A stretch of 64,000 nt of DNA, taken from the NCBI RefSeq assembly GCF_027625935.1, contig NZ_CP115301.1, positions 1 through 64,000 on the forward strand, given 5' to 3'. This document shows, one piece after another, positions 15,337 through 27,939 of the stretch (its first letter is position 1; each line of letters opens with the position of its first letter). The DNA is from Streptomyces camelliae (GTDB lineage Bacteria; Actinomycetota; Actinomycetes; Streptomycetales; Streptomycetaceae). Below the pieces are notes generated by a model. That model ran no database searches. It was given only the letters and a program-made list of their open reading frames with translations, and had not been told where the DNA came from. A program made the translations under genes and the position numbers.

Positions 15337-16490
15337 TCAGGGCCTCGGCAATGGCAGGCCGGGCAGGTGGGGGTGCCGCAGGTGCTGTCCGCCGTCGTAG
15401 ACGTGCAGCGTGAACGTCTCCGGCTCCGGTCGGCCCGCCTCGTCGTAGGCGGACAGCACGCGCTCGATCCGCTCCCACAGCCGCACGGGGCCGCCCTCGC
15501 GGACCGCCCACCAGCCCTCGACGGGGGTGAGGGTGGCGGCGGAGCCCGTGACGACGTCGACCAGGTGCACGACCTCGCCCGCCGTGGTCATCTGCGCGTC
15601 CGGCACCGCGCACTGGGCGAGGAACCGCAGGTGGAACGCCTCCTCGGTCCCTGCGGTGATCCGGTCGGGGCTGTGCCGGGCCGCCCGGCCTGTCTCGGGG
15701 AGCCTTGCGGCCCAGTGGGCGGGGTTGCCGAACGCCGGCGCCGCATGGGTGCGGGCGGACATGAACGACACCGTGCCGCCGAGCAGCTGTCCCTCGGCGG
15801 TGCCGTCCTCAGCGACGGTGAGCAGGACGCGGGCGTACCCGCAGAGCCAGCCCGAGAGGGTGAGCAGGATCTTTCCGCCCGGCCGGGTCTGGGCGAGCAG
15901 GGCGGGCGGGACACCGGTCAGGGCGAAGTCGAAGCAGCCGAAGACCAGGGAGAACGCGGTCAGGTAGCTGTGCAGCGCGGCCTCCACCGGTGCCGGGACG
16001 GCGATGGGGGCGTGCAGGAGCTGGTCCCAGTCGCCGCGGCGCCAGTCCAGCGCGCCGTCCGGGACGGCGATCTGCTGGGCGAACACCTTCTGCCCGATCA
16101 CGGTCACGCGCACGTCGCCGGTCTTGGGGATCTCCGCTTGGAACAGGTGGGCGGTCACCGCGAGGGTGTCGTCGAAGGTCTCGGGGTCGACTCGCTGGGC
16201 CCAGATGGCCCCGGTGTGCCCGTCCTCGTCACGGGGCAGGCCGCGGAACGTCTTGTAGATGACGGGGCCGTGCTCAGCGGCGAACTTGCGGGCCTGTTCG
16301 GCGTCGTTGGTGACCAGCGTCGGTGGGATGGGCAGGCCGAGCTGGGCGGCGGTCCGGAACTGGGCGGGCTTGAAGTCGGCGGCCGTGACCGCGCCCGGGG
16401 TGGTTGACGTAGAAGGCGCCGTGCAGGTGGTTCAGGATGCCGCCGAGCCCGTGCCGGGCCTCGGCGGCGGCGAAGTCCCGCTGCTGGGCC
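15337..16490 (-). pseudogene. Relic of a graspetide locus: ATP-grasp ligase fused by deletion to peptide methyltransferase
   Basis: Reading down the minus strand, AQQRDFAAAEARHGLGGIL (about 16489) belongs to an ATP-grasp peptide maturase. One base is out of frame near 16395. The frame then continues AVTAADFKPAQFRTAAQLGL, PVIYKTFRGLPRDEDG, DVRVTVIGQKVFAQQI and FGCFDFALTG. At about 15912 the ATP-grasp sequence jumps in frame into PPALLAQTRPGGKILLTLSG, the PIMT-like methyltransferase of the same RiPP systems, which runs to its normal C-terminus at 15337. So the ligase has lost both ends and the methyltransferase its N-terminal half. No precursor peptide gene is visible upstream. The locus is probably dead. 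Confidence 0.7.
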
Positions 16491-16570
16491 GGAAACGCCC
16501 GCGATCTGCACGGCATCGGCCGACCCCGGCGCGCCAGCGTGTACTTCACCGACGCGCTCGCCCTGCGCAA

Positions 16571-17107
16571 GCCCGGCTTCGAAACCTCAGCCTGAACGCC
16601 TTCGGCGTCACGCTGGCCGTCGAGGGCACGCAGCAGCACCAAACGCTGAACTTCATCGGCTCACTGACCCAGAAGGTCCTGATCGGTGGCGCGGACTTCG
16701 TGCGCCTGCAGACGCTCGGCTTCACCATGGAGGCAGCCCACCCGCTGTTCGGGAAGGTCACCCTCCACCTGCCGGACATTGACGTCTCGCCCGCCAGCAT
16801 CCTCAAGCTCGGCCCGGGCGGGCTCGTGGAGACGTGGCTCCAATCCTTCAATGCCACCTTCGAGCGGCGGGGCGATGCCGCTGGCCCGTTCACCTTCCAG
16901 ACCCTCGACGTTGCGCAATGGCAGGCGCTCCTCCCCTCCTACCCTCCCCCGCCGCAAGGGACGAACCCGGACGGTTCACCCACCGGGGGTACCTTGTTCC
17001 GCGTGCAGGCTCCCATCCGCCTGGGCACGGTGGCACCCAGCGGCCAGAAGACCACATATGCCCAGCTCCAGGGAATGAACGTCAACCAGGGGCACCTACT
17101 CGCCTAG
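16571..17107 (+). pseudogene. N-terminally truncated conserved protein of unknown function
   Basis: From about 16571 the frame reads NLSLNAFGVTLAVEGTQQHQ, then SLTQKVLIGGADFVRLQTL, FGKVTLHLPDIDVSPASI and ends TPYAQLQGMNVNQGHLLA-like. Amino acid composition is balanced and codon use is typical, so this was a real gene, but no start codon with a ribosome site exists at its 5' end, which abuts the graspetide relic. I do not recognise the family. It is followed by a terminator-like hairpin. Confidence 0.5.
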
Positions 17108-17124
17108 CTTTCCAACAGGTCCTG

Positions 17125-17154
17125 GGGCCCCGGGGGCATGCGCCTCCGGGGCCC
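17125..17154 (+). terminator. Hairpin terminator
   Basis: GGGCCCCGG (17125-17133) pairs with CCGGGGCCC (17146-17154) across a 12-base loop that can itself pair partly, 18 bases after the stop at 17107. Confidence 0.6.
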
Positions 17155-17593
17155 TTCCTGGGCAGCGCCCGTAGAACGGAGCGATGCCACCTGCCCGCCC
17201 GGCTTGCCGACGCGTCAGAGTGGGGGGACCTCGCGCCGAGGTGCGCCAGACCTGCCTCTCGATCCAGCTTCACCGGAAATCAGTCCAACTTGGCTGACGG
17301 TGGACACGCACCTTTGGCCCGTGTCGCGCTCGCAGACCCCGGTACGCCCAGCGCTGACGCTCTCACCCTGCTGGCGACCTGGGCCGATACGCAGAAGCAG
17401 CCGCAGGCCATCAGCGACGACGTACGCCGCATTCGCCCCCGTCACCCTTAAGTGTTCGATCTCCTCGGCCGGTCGCCTCCCGCCCGTCGTGGTCCACCGC
17501 GACGGCACGGTCCACGGCCGGCGGCTCGTCTGCGATCCGCCCTCGGCGTGGACGGAGCTGCCCCGGCCGGTAAGCGCCGGCGCCGAACCAGTC

Positions 17594-17830
17594 GGGCACA
17601 TCCGCCTCGGCTACGCCCGCGCCTCGACCGCCCGGCAGTCCCTCGACGCGCAGCTCGACTCCCCCGCCGAAGCCGGGGTCTCCCGGGTCTTCTCGGAGAA
17701 GATCTCCACCCGCGCCACCCGGCGCCCCGAGCTGGAGGCCGCCGTGAAGCTCGCTGGAGAGATCCGCTCCTCCGGCGTCGCAGTGACCCTCGTCGTCCAC
17801 GAACACAAGCGGCTCGGCCGCGGCATCGAA
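17594..17830 (+). pseudogene. Truncated serine recombinase (resolvase N-terminal domain)
   Basis: The frame reads IRLGYARASTARQSLDAQLD, GVSRVFSEKISTRATRRPEL and VTLVVHEHKRLGRGIE, the N-terminal catalytic domain of resolvase/invertase recombinases with the nucleophilic Ser in ARAST. Homology stops abruptly after RGIE. The rest of the catalytic domain and the HTH are missing, and the frame ends in unrelated sequence at 17899. The upstream open frame (from 17138) has no resemblance. It is a non-functional remnant of a mobile element. Confidence 0.8.
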
Positions 17831-17895
17831 ACCCCGGCCCATGGGCGTATCAGCGAGTCGGACAATCCGAAGTCACATGATCGACCGGACAGGTC

Positions 17896-18378
17896 CTAGC
17901 CGAGGCGGCCGGGCTCGTAGTCGCCGCCGGGCTGCCGGACGATGACGCTCATGCGGTTGGTCGCGTTGATCAGGGCGACGAGCATCACCAGATCGGACAG
18001 TTGGTCCTGGTCATAGTGTTTGACGGCGTCCGCCCAGGCGTCGTCGCTGACGCCGCCGGCGGCGTAGGCGATGTCAGTGCCCTGCTCCGCGAGCTCCAGG
18101 GCGGCGCGCTCGGCGTCGGTGAACACCGTGGACTCGCGCCAGGCGGCGACCAGGTTGAGGCGGGTGGCGCTCTCCCCGGCGGCCGCTGCGTTCTTGGTCC
18201 ACACGTCGGTGGCGTAGCCGTCGCCGTTGATCTGGCTGGCGCGCAGCAGCACCAGCTTCTGGGTCGCGGCGGGCAGGGCCGACTCCTGAAGGATCGTCTT
18301 GCTCGCCGCGCCGAACTGGGTGGCAGCTTTGGCTGCGGTCGCGTCCGGGTTGCCGAACAAGCTCAAGCGAGCGGTCAT
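17896..18378 (-). CDS. Carboxymuconolactone-decarboxylase/AhpD-like protein lacking the CxxC cysteines
   Basis: This 160-residue all-helical protein has the family core KLVLLRASQINGDGYATDVW, where normal members read RASQINGCxxCxxxH. Both cysteines and the proton-relay His are replaced (NGDGYATDVW), so peroxidase-type disulfide chemistry is not expected. ATG 18378 is chosen over 18411 since MTARLSLFGNPDA is the usual start region. It is divergently transcribed from an ECF41-type sigma factor, a conserved pairing, and both promoters carry the ECF41-type motif. It may now be a ligand-binding or structural partner. Confidence 0.85.
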   Translation of the reverse strand: MTARLSLFGNPDATAAKAATQFGAASKTILQESALPAATQKLVLLRASQINGDGYATDVWTKNAAAAGESATRLNLVAAWRESTVFTDAERAALELAEQGTDIAYAAGGVSDDAWADAVKHYDQDQLSDLVMLVALINATNRMSVIVRQPGGDYEPGRLG

Positions 18379-18421
18379 GATGCGTGCTCCTTGCATGTTG
18401 TCGTGGCGCAATCGACCAGGA

Positions 18422-18448
18422 GATGCCGATGACCCAAGCGGCGTGACA
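18422..18448 (-). promoter_or_regulatory. ECF41-type promoter for the decarboxylase-like gene
   Basis: On the minus strand TGTCACG (18448-18442) is followed by 16 bases and CATC (18425-18422). ECF41 sigma factors are known to recognise TGTCAC(A) with CGTC after about 16 bases; the -10 has one mismatch. The element lies 44 bases before the start codon. Confidence 0.6.
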
Positions 18449-18482
18449 GCGCAGCCATGTGACTCACGTCACTGTCGACGGG

Positions 18483-18509
18483 TGTCACGCGACCTGCGGG
18501 GCCGGCGTC
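18483..18509 (+). promoter_or_regulatory. ECF41-type autoregulatory promoter for the sigma factor gene
   Basis: TGTCACG (18483-18489), exactly 16 bases, then CGTC (18506-18509): a full match to the known ECF41 promoter layout. It sits 44 bases before ATG 18553. Confidence 0.7.
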
Positions 18510-18552
18510 TCGTGTATGGCAATAGGAAGATCCGGAACGGATGGAGCCGGTG

Positions 18553-20986
<2,434 letters not shown>

Positions 20987-22149
20987 GCACGCGCACCAGG
21001 CCCGAAGCCTCCCGAAAGCCCAGGCCCGTCGCCGACGGCGCTCAGTCGACCAAATCCACGTGCGAAGCAAGCCGGAGCGGCTCAACCAGGGATGACGGCT
21101 GGCGGGCATGGGCCCTCCGGCATGGGCACGATGGCAGGAACAGCGGCACCCGGGCTGTGCCTGCGCGGCACAGGGCATGAAGCGGTTCCTCGACCGGGTC
21201 GGACACCGCTTAGGCATGCTGCAGCGTGGAGCCGCGGTCTTACTGCGGCTCCCACGTGGACGGATCCGGTCAGGGCAGCAGGTGGGTGGCCTGTGTTCCC
21301 ACTGGCGGATGGGGGCGATGCCCGGTGTGGGGGTCAGGAGGTGGAGGCCGACGTGGTCGGCTCCGGCTGGGTGATGGCCAACGGGCATCGTTTCCGAGGA
21401 CGGTCCTGGCGGTGCGGGTGTACTCGATGGGCATGCCCAGCACCGTTGCGCCCCGGGCGCGTTCGGCGGCAAGGATGAGTATGTCGGAACGCAGGGCCGC
21501 GAGTACGCGGCGCGGCGATGTGCTGCGCGATCCGCCACTTGCTGACCAGGTTCACCGGAACGGGGCGCCCGACTTCAGCCTCGCTGACCTCTAGCAAACC
21601 GACCGCACGGACGTGTACGTAGCCGGGCAGCACATTGTCACTCCCGACCAGCGCACCGCCAAAGCCAAGGCACCCTCCACCCTGGGCGTGCAAGCGTGCT
21701 GTTCAGCCGCGTCCCGGCAGGAACCTGGTTCTGCCTGCGTGGCGAGCGCACCGGCGCGATAGCTGTCGTGCACATCGTGCCTACCGACTCCACGAGCGGA
21801 GGTTTTCATCTCGGGCGGCACCAGTGGCTGACTCTTCTGCTCACCAGGAAGACTCTCCCGAAGGGGTACGGCTGCGGTGACGGTGGGGCGGACTGTTCAA
21901 AAAGCCGTGGCCGGGGCGCGTGGGTGCTGGGGGCCTTCGCCGGCCCCCAGACCCCCGCTGCCCCGGCACTCGCCGACGCGAACCTGCATCGTCGTGGTGC
22001 GGATCCGTGCGCGTCGGCGAGCACCGGGGTCGTGGTCGAGGTATCCGCCCGGCGGGGGTACGGCAGGGTGGCTGAACGCCGGTGTTGCGGGCGACGGCCT
22101 CAGCACCACCTGTACGACGCCATCCCTCGGTGCCGTTGGAGCGCGCGAG
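20987..22149. other. No intact gene; decayed coding stretch on the minus strand
   Basis: The minus strand around 21690-21380 has patches of normal coding character (LPGYVHVRAVGLLEVSEAEV, PVNLVSKWRIAQHIAA) that continue only after a frame change (LAALRSDILILAAERARG, GMPIEYTRTARTVLG). This suggests a broken gene whose family I do not recognise. Outside it I see only low-complexity frames. Confidence 0.4.
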
Positions 22150-22583
22150 ACGGTTGCGGGACTGACCGAGCCGTTGAGTCCCGCTTCAGTCCCGCAGAGA
22201 AAATGCCTGGTCAGAGGCCTAACGGGTTCCTGTACGGGACTGACGGGACTCAACTTGCAAGTTATACCGATCAGGCGCGCGCGTATGCGCGCGTACGTAC
22301 TTTTGTAGTACTGCCTGTGCTGTGCAGCTTATATATAGGACCTTGAGTCCCGTCAGTCCCGTGATGCACAGATTGCATGCTCTGACCTGCTCTTTTGCCA
22401 GCGGGACTGAAGCGGGACCAAAGGGAGGGCCAGTCCCGGCAGGTCGTCTCGCTTTCCGTTGGGCAGGGTTCGGGCGGGGCTGACGGGACTGAATGTTCGA
22501 CACGCCACGCTGCGTGTGCTGCCTCGGCGAGGTGTGCGCTAGCCTCTGATCGCAAACGGAAGCTTCAGTCCCGTCAGTCCCGT
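22150..22583. repeat. Iteron array, candidate replication origin of helicase module 1
   Basis: A perfect 20-bp inverted repeat, ACGGGACTGACGGGACTCAA (22234-22253) and TTGAGTCCCGTCAGTCCCGT (22343-22362), brackets 89 bases. The bracketed stretch holds an alternating purine-pyrimidine tract (GCGCGCGCGTATGCGCGCGT) and the AT-rich TTATATATAG. Further copies of the half unit AGTCCCGTC lie at 22479-22492 (partial) and 22567-22583, and related GTCCCGC units near 22160-22200. This is the architecture expected of an iteron-controlled origin just upstream of the SF3 helicase gene. Confidence 0.6.
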
Positions 22584-22816
22584 TGGGTCCGTCCTCGTGA
22601 CGGGTCGCGGTCCAACGGACACAGTTCCGCGGGGGTTGCCCCCCAGGTGAAGAAGATCAGTGAGGACAAGGACTCTCCAGTGCCCGGCCAGTTTGCGGCA
22701 GGCTCGTCAGGCCCCCAAGGCGTCCGCTGCGGTCGACATGTGGGCGAGTGCCGCAGTCGTACCAGATGCGCTTCCGTGACTGGCCTTTTCCACCCGCGCT
22801 TTCACGAGGGACGCAC

Positions 22817-24370
22817 ATGAGCAGCCCCGAGTCGGCGCACCTCGACGCCGCGGCCGTCGCCGGACAGATCCGCCAGACGACCTTCGACCTCGGCCTGCGT
22901 GCGGATCAGGCGATTCTGCCCGCGCAGGCAGGAGGCGGCGGGGCCCGACCAGTCGCTCCGGCAGGCCTGTTGCCGGACGAGCTGACAGACCGGGGTAACG
23001 CCAAGCTGTTCGCGCGCCTGTACGGCGACCGCTTCCGGCACGTCGAGGGCCTGGGCTGGTACTCGTGGGACCAGTACCGGTGGAAACGCACCGGTGGGGA
23101 GAAGGGCGCGATGTGGGCGGCCGGCGACATGGCCGAGCAGATGCCGCGCACCGACCCGCGCGGAGCCTTCAGCGACCGCGAGGTGGCCGCGCACCGCCGT
23201 CGCACCCAATCCACCTCAGGCGTGAAAGCCTTGCTTCAGCAGGCGCAGGCTGCCCCGGGACTCAGTCTCGACCCGGACTCCATGGACGGGGACATGTACG
23301 CCCTGTGCACTCCGGGCGGCGTCGTCGACCTGCGCACCGGTGAACTGCGCAAGCCCGACCCGCTGGCGGACATGCACTCACGTGCCACCACCGTCGGCCC
23401 GGAAGACATGCCTCTGCCCCGGTGGCGCAGCTTCCTGCGCGACACGTTCGGCGACGACGCCAAGGGCCAGGAAACGATCGGTTTCCTGCACCTGCTGCTC
23501 GGCTACTCGGTCACCGGGGACGTGGGCGCCCAGATCCTGCCGTTCCTCTACGGATCCGGAGCCAACGGCAAGTCCGTGCTGCTTGAGGTGATGATGCAGA
23601 TTCTCGGTGACTATGCCAACGCTGCCCCGCCCGGCTTCCTGATGGAGAAGGGGAAGTTCACCGAGCACAGCACCGAGCTGACCGAGCTGCACGGCCGGCG
23701 CATCGTGGTGTGCTCCGAACTGAAGCCGAACGACAAGTTCAACGAGGCCCGGGTCAAGCTGCTCACGGGCGGCGACACCATCACCGCGCGCCGCATGCGT
23801 CAGGACTTCTTCACCTTCCGGCCCACGCACAAGCTGTGGCTTCTGGGGAACCACCGGCCCGAAGTGGGCACCGGTGGCTACGCGTTCTGGCGCCGCATGC
23901 GGATCATCCCCTTCGAGCGGAAGGTTCCCGACGAACTCAAGATCGACAATCTTGCTCAGGAACTCGTCCGTGACGAAGGCCCCGGCATCCTGCACTGGCT
24001 CGTCCAGGGCGCCCAGAAGTACCTCGCCACCAGGGACCCGCTCCACGGACCGGCCAGCGTACGGCTGGCCACCGAAGCCTATGAGAAGACCGAGGACCAC
24101 ATCGGCCGGTTCATCGCCGAGCGGTGCACCAAGGGGACGGGCGGGCAGCCCAATCCCGAGCTGAGGGTCGAGCAGAAGCTTCTCTATGAGTCCTATGGCC
24201 GCTGGTGCTCGGACGAAGGGATCCGTCCGGCCACGAGCCGTGCTTTCGCCAGCCGTATCCGTCAGGAACTCGGCCTGGCCTCCCCAGCTGAGATGATCAA
24301 GAACAACGACCGCAAGCTCTACCCTGGCCTGGCCCTTCTGGCCGATGCCGGGGCAGAGCCCGACGGATGA
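22817..24370 (+). CDS. Phage/plasmid primase-type SF3 helicase (D5/P4 family), module 1
   Basis: This 517-residue protein starts with LTDRGNAKLFARLYGDRFRH and LGWYSWDQYRWKRTG, an N-terminal D5-like region (residues about 60-230, ending YALCTPGGVVDLRTGEL). The SF3 ATPase core follows: Walker A-like FLYGSGANGKSVLLEV, then VVCSELKPNDKFNEARVKLL and HKLWLLGNHRPEVGTGGYAF with the sensor Asn. A C-terminal winged helix (ASRAFASRIRQELGL) closes it. The family unwinds DNA as a hexamer at plasmid and phage origins. ATG 22817 with GAGGGA upstream. It is paralogous along its length to 58896-60407. No catalytic primase domain is visible, so primase must come from elsewhere. Confidence 0.9.
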   Translation: MSSPESAHLDAAAVAGQIRQTTFDLGLRADQAILPAQAGGGGARPVAPAGLLPDELTDRGNAKLFARLYGDRFRHVEGLGWYSWDQYRWKRTGGEKGAMWAAGDMAEQMPRTDPRGAFSDREVAAHRRRTQSTSGVKALLQQAQAAPGLSLDPDSMDGDMYALCTPGGVVDLRTGELRKPDPLADMHSRATTVGPEDMPLPRWRSFLRDTFGDDAKGQETIGFLHLLLGYSVTGDVGAQILPFLYGSGANGKSVLLEVMMQILGDYANAAPPGFLMEKGKFTEHSTELTELHGRRIVVCSELKPNDKFNEARVKLLTGGDTITARRMRQDFFTFRPTHKLWLLGNHRPEVGTGGYAFWRRMRIIPFERKVPDELKIDNLAQELVRDEGPGILHWLVQGAQKYLATRDPLHGPASVRLATEAYEKTEDHIGRFIAERCTKGTGGQPNPELRVEQKLLYESYGRWCSDEGIRPATSRAFASRIRQELGLASPAEMIKNNDRKLYPGLALLADAGAEPDG

Positions 24371-24500
24371 CGCCCCGGCCAGAGTCCGACAACCGCCTGT
24401 TCAGGACTCTTGCGATAATTGCCAGAACCAGACGACCAGCGGTGAGCGTGCCGCACGATCCGGCCAGGGGCCGGCCCACGGGACAGGAGGGTCTGCGGCC

Positions 24501-24896
24501 ATGAGCTCGATGCTGCAAGACAGCCAGCTCACCGACGAATCCGAAGTGGTCTGGATCGAGGACCCGGAGAACCTCGACTACGTCCGGCAGGCCCTCGACA
24601 AGGTGCCCACCCGCAGAGGCAAGCCCCGCTATTCGCGCGACGGCCGCCTCATCGGCTACACCAACCTCCAGCCGGGCGCCGCCAGCGACCCCGACTCCGG
24701 TCTCTTTGCTCGCCGTGCGTTCTTCCTCCTGCCCCACGACCGCGACAAGCAGCCTGACGGGCCTTACTCGGTAGGCGCCCCGGGCGAAGCCGTCGACCCC
24801 CGTACCATCGAGCCGGGCAAGGTCGGCGCCAAGACGCCACGCTCGCAGAAGACTGCGGAGATAGCAGCAGCCGGCAGGCAAGCGACGTCGGCGTGA
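24501..24896 (+). CDS. Small partner protein of SF3 helicase module 1, unknown function
   Basis: This 131-residue soluble, charged protein has WIEDPENLDYVRQALDKVPT, RRAFFLLPHDRDKQPDGPYS and GEAVDPRTIEPGKVGAKTPR as its most distinctive segments. It is clearly paralogous to the protein at 60404 and to a relic at 57890; each lies directly behind an SF3 helicase gene. ATG 24501 with ACAGGAGG upstream, 130 bp after the helicase stop. No known domain is recognised. Constant linkage suggests a helicase loader, regulator or copy-control role, but that is inference. Confidence 0.75.
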   Translation: MSSMLQDSQLTDESEVVWIEDPENLDYVRQALDKVPTRRGKPRYSRDGRLIGYTNLQPGAASDPDSGLFARRAFFLLPHDRDKQPDGPYSVGAPGEAVDPRTIEPGKVGAKTPRSQKTAEIAAAGRQATSA

Positions 24897-24905
24897 CCGC
24901 GCGAC

Positions 24906-25010
24906 ACGGGACTGACGGGACCGACCCATCAAGATGGCCGCGAGCCGTCCGAAGAAGCGTTCCGGCCCCGGTGGGACTGCATGCTGATCTTTCGGTCCCG
25001 TCAGTCCCGT
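24906..25010. repeat. Iteron pair downstream of module 1
   Basis: GGTCCCGTCAGTCCCGT occurs on the minus strand at 24906-24922 and on the plus strand at 24994-25010, an inverted 17-bp pair. It matches the iterons upstream of the helicase at 22234-22583, so the helicase/partner module is bracketed on both sides by the same sites. Confidence 0.7.
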
Positions 25011-25199
25011 GATGGCTTGGACGGCGGGCTGACCTGCCCACTTCTCGTTGTCGGCGACAGCAAGCAGGTCGGGTCTGGTCAACAAGTAGGTGTCGCGTTT
25101 GAATCCCTCATGGTGCCCGAGCACGACCGCCACAGCCGCAGCAGCGACATCACGCTCGTCCACGGCTGCTGTCTGCGGAATGAGGGTCGTGAGGGCGAA

Positions 25200-25868
<669 letters not shown>

Positions 25869-25871
25869 GCC

Positions 25872-27089
25872 TCACGCTTCGTTTCCGGACAGGGCCAGCA
25901 CGGCCCGCACCTGCCAGCCACCGTCGGGGCGCGGCCCCGCCTCGAACTCGCCGCCGTACACCGCGGCCCGCTCGCGCATCCCGTGCAGCCCCTGGCCGTT
26001 GGACTCGGCCGGGGTTTCCACCGCCGGGCCGTCGTCGGTGATGCGCACGGTGACGTGTTGCGCCCCGCAGCGCACCCGGACATCGGCCCGAGTGCCCGGC
26101 GGGGTGTGCTTCAGAGTGTTCGTGAGCGCCTCCTGGACCAGCCGGTAGACGGTCAGCTGCGCCGGGACAGGTACGGCCGCGGGGTCGCCGGAGACGTCGA
26201 GGCGGGTCGGCAGCCCGGCCGCTCGGACCTGGTCGGCGAGCGGCTCCAGCTGGGCGATGCCCGGCATCGGATGGCGCAGCGCGTCAGGCTCGTCGGCGCG
26301 CAGGACGCCGAGGAAGCGTCGCATGTCGGTGATCGCCTGCCGACCGGTCGTGGAGACCTGCCGCATCGCCGCGGTGGCCCGCTCCGGGTGAAGCTCCTGG
26401 GCGAAGACGGCCCCGTCGGCGAGGGCCACCATCACCGACAGGTTGTGCGTGACGATGTCGTGCATCTCCCGGGCGATACGGGACCGTTCACCGGCCACCG
26501 CCAGCTGGGCCTGCTGGTCGCGTTCCCGCTCCAGTCGTACGGCCCGCTCCTCCAGGAAGGCCAGATGGGCGCGCCTGTTGAACATGTTCATGCCGATCAC
26601 GGCCGCGGCCACCGCCATCGCGGACAGCGCGACGAACGACTCGACGCACCGCTCCTCGACCGACCAGCGGGCCGACGCGAGCAGCGCACCGGTCTCCAGT
26701 ACGCCGATGGCGAGCCGGGTGTGCCGCTTCGGCGCGTACGCGGCCACCGTGTACAACGCGATCAGCAGTGTCATGTCCGCCGGGGTGCGCACATCGAGAC
26801 ACCACTGGACAAAGGCCACCGCAGACATCGCCATGAACGCCACGAGGGGTGCCCGACGCCGCCACACGAGCGGCAGTGCCAGCAGCGAGTTGAACAGCAG
26901 AAGGTGTCCCAGGAAGGGCTGCATGGTGCGGTGCATCGCCCCCGCCAGCGCCACGAAGACCGCCGCCGCGAACAGCGCGTCCACCGTCTGCGGCGACAGC
27001 CGTGCGCCCAGGCGCAGCCGGGCGCGCCCTGCGAGGGCGCGCCACGACTGGGCCCGGACACGCACGGCTCGGGGCAGGGCGTATGTCAT
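25872..27089 (-). CDS. Membrane sensor histidine kinase (NarX/DesK-like)
   Basis: This 405-residue kinase has about five hydrophobic segments in residues 35-180, then the HisKA_3 dimerisation helix with the phosphorylatable His in SRIAREMHDIVTHNLSVMV and an ATPase domain (VYRLVQEALTNTLKHTPPGT, ITDDGPA, GQGLHGMRERAAVYGGEFE). All catalytic boxes are present. It is encoded 28 bp after the permease and 3 bp before its cognate regulator, so it forms a two-component pair that probably senses a substrate of the ABC transporter. Confidence 0.93.
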   Translation of the reverse strand: MTYALPRAVRVRAQSWRALAGRARLRLGARLSPQTVDALFAAAVFVALAGAMHRTMQPFLGHLLLFNSLLALPLVWRRRAPLVAFMAMSAVAFVQWCLDVRTPADMTLLIALYTVAAYAPKRHTRLAIGVLETGALLASARWSVEERCVESFVALSAMAVAAAVIGMNMFNRRAHLAFLEERAVRLERERDQQAQLAVAGERSRIAREMHDIVTHNLSVMVALADGAVFAQELHPERATAAMRQVSTTGRQAITDMRRFLGVLRADEPDALRHPMPGIAQLEPLADQVRAAGLPTRLDVSGDPAAVPVPAQLTVYRLVQEALTNTLKHTPPGTRADVRVRCGAQHVTVRITDDGPAVETPAESNGQGLHGMRERAAVYGGEFEAGPRPDGGWQVRAVLALSGNEA

Positions 27090-27117
27090 CGACGCGCCCC
27101 GAACTCATCGGCTGCCA

Positions 27118-27939
27118 TCAGGCGTCCCGCCGCTTCAGCGCCACCGCCGCTCCAGCCAGCGTGATGACCGCGTACAGGCAGAACACTGCGAAACCGGCCC
27201 ATGGTGACAGCGTATGTGCCGCCTGGTGGACGCGGATGAGGCCCTGGCCCGCAGTGCTCGGCAGGTACTTGTTGATCGCGTCGAACCAGGAGGACGGCAG
27301 CGCCTCGGCGAGCACCGGAAGCACCAGCAGCACACCGAACAGGGTGGCGATGCCGCCCGCGGTGTTGCGGATCAGCGCGCCCAGCGCCACCCCGATCAGG
27401 CCCAGGACCGTCAGATACAGACCGGCGCCGAGCACCGCGCGCAGTACGCCCGGCGAGCCGAGGGACGTCCCGAGATGGTGGCCGGACAGCACTGCCTGCC
27501 CGATGAGGAAGGCGATCAGCGCGGCAATCGTCATCAGCACCCACGTCACGGCGCCGAACACCAGGGCCTTGGCCCACAGCACGGGCAGTCGGCGCGGCAC
27601 CGCGGACAGCGAGGCCCGGATCATCCCGGTGGCGTACTCGCCGCTGACCACCAGGACGCCCAGGACGCCGACGGCGAGCTGGGCCAGGAAGAAGCCACGC
27701 AGACTCGTCAGCGTCGGATCGAAGTTCAGCCGCTCGTCGGCCGGCAGATGAGACCAGCGGTCGGCGGTGAAGTAACTGAACAGGTAACCCAGGCCGATCA
27801 TCGCGACCACCGCGGCCAGCAGCGTGAACAGCGTCGACCGCAGCGACCGCAGCTTGATCCACTCGGAGTGGATCACCTTCAGCTGGCTGACCTCGCCGCG
27901 CTCCGCCTCGGGGATCGTCATTGCCGTCACCGTCGTCAT
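27118..27939 (-). CDS. ABC-2 type transporter permease
   Basis: This 273-residue membrane protein has six predicted hydrophobic segments, starting with TLFTLLAAVVAMIGLGYLFS and FFLAQLAVGVLGVLVVSGEY. The EYATGMIRASLSAVPRR loop is a hallmark of Streptomyces ABC-2 permeases. The ATG at 27939 overlaps the ATPase stop by 4 bp (ATGA), so the two are translationally coupled. With the ATPase it should export a hydrophobic compound or peptide. Confidence 0.9.
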   Translation of the reverse strand: MTTVTAMTIPEAERGEVSQLKVIHSEWIKLRSLRSTLFTLLAAVVAMIGLGYLFSYFTADRWSHLPADERLNFDPTLTSLRGFFLAQLAVGVLGVLVVSGEYATGMIRASLSAVPRRLPVLWAKALVFGAVTWVLMTIAALIAFLIGQAVLSGHHLGTSLGSPGVLRAVLGAGLYLTVLGLIGVALGALIRNTAGGIATLFGVLLVLPVLAEALPSSWFDAINKYLPSTAGQGLIRVHQAAHTLSPWAGFAVFCLYAVITLAGAAVALKRRDA

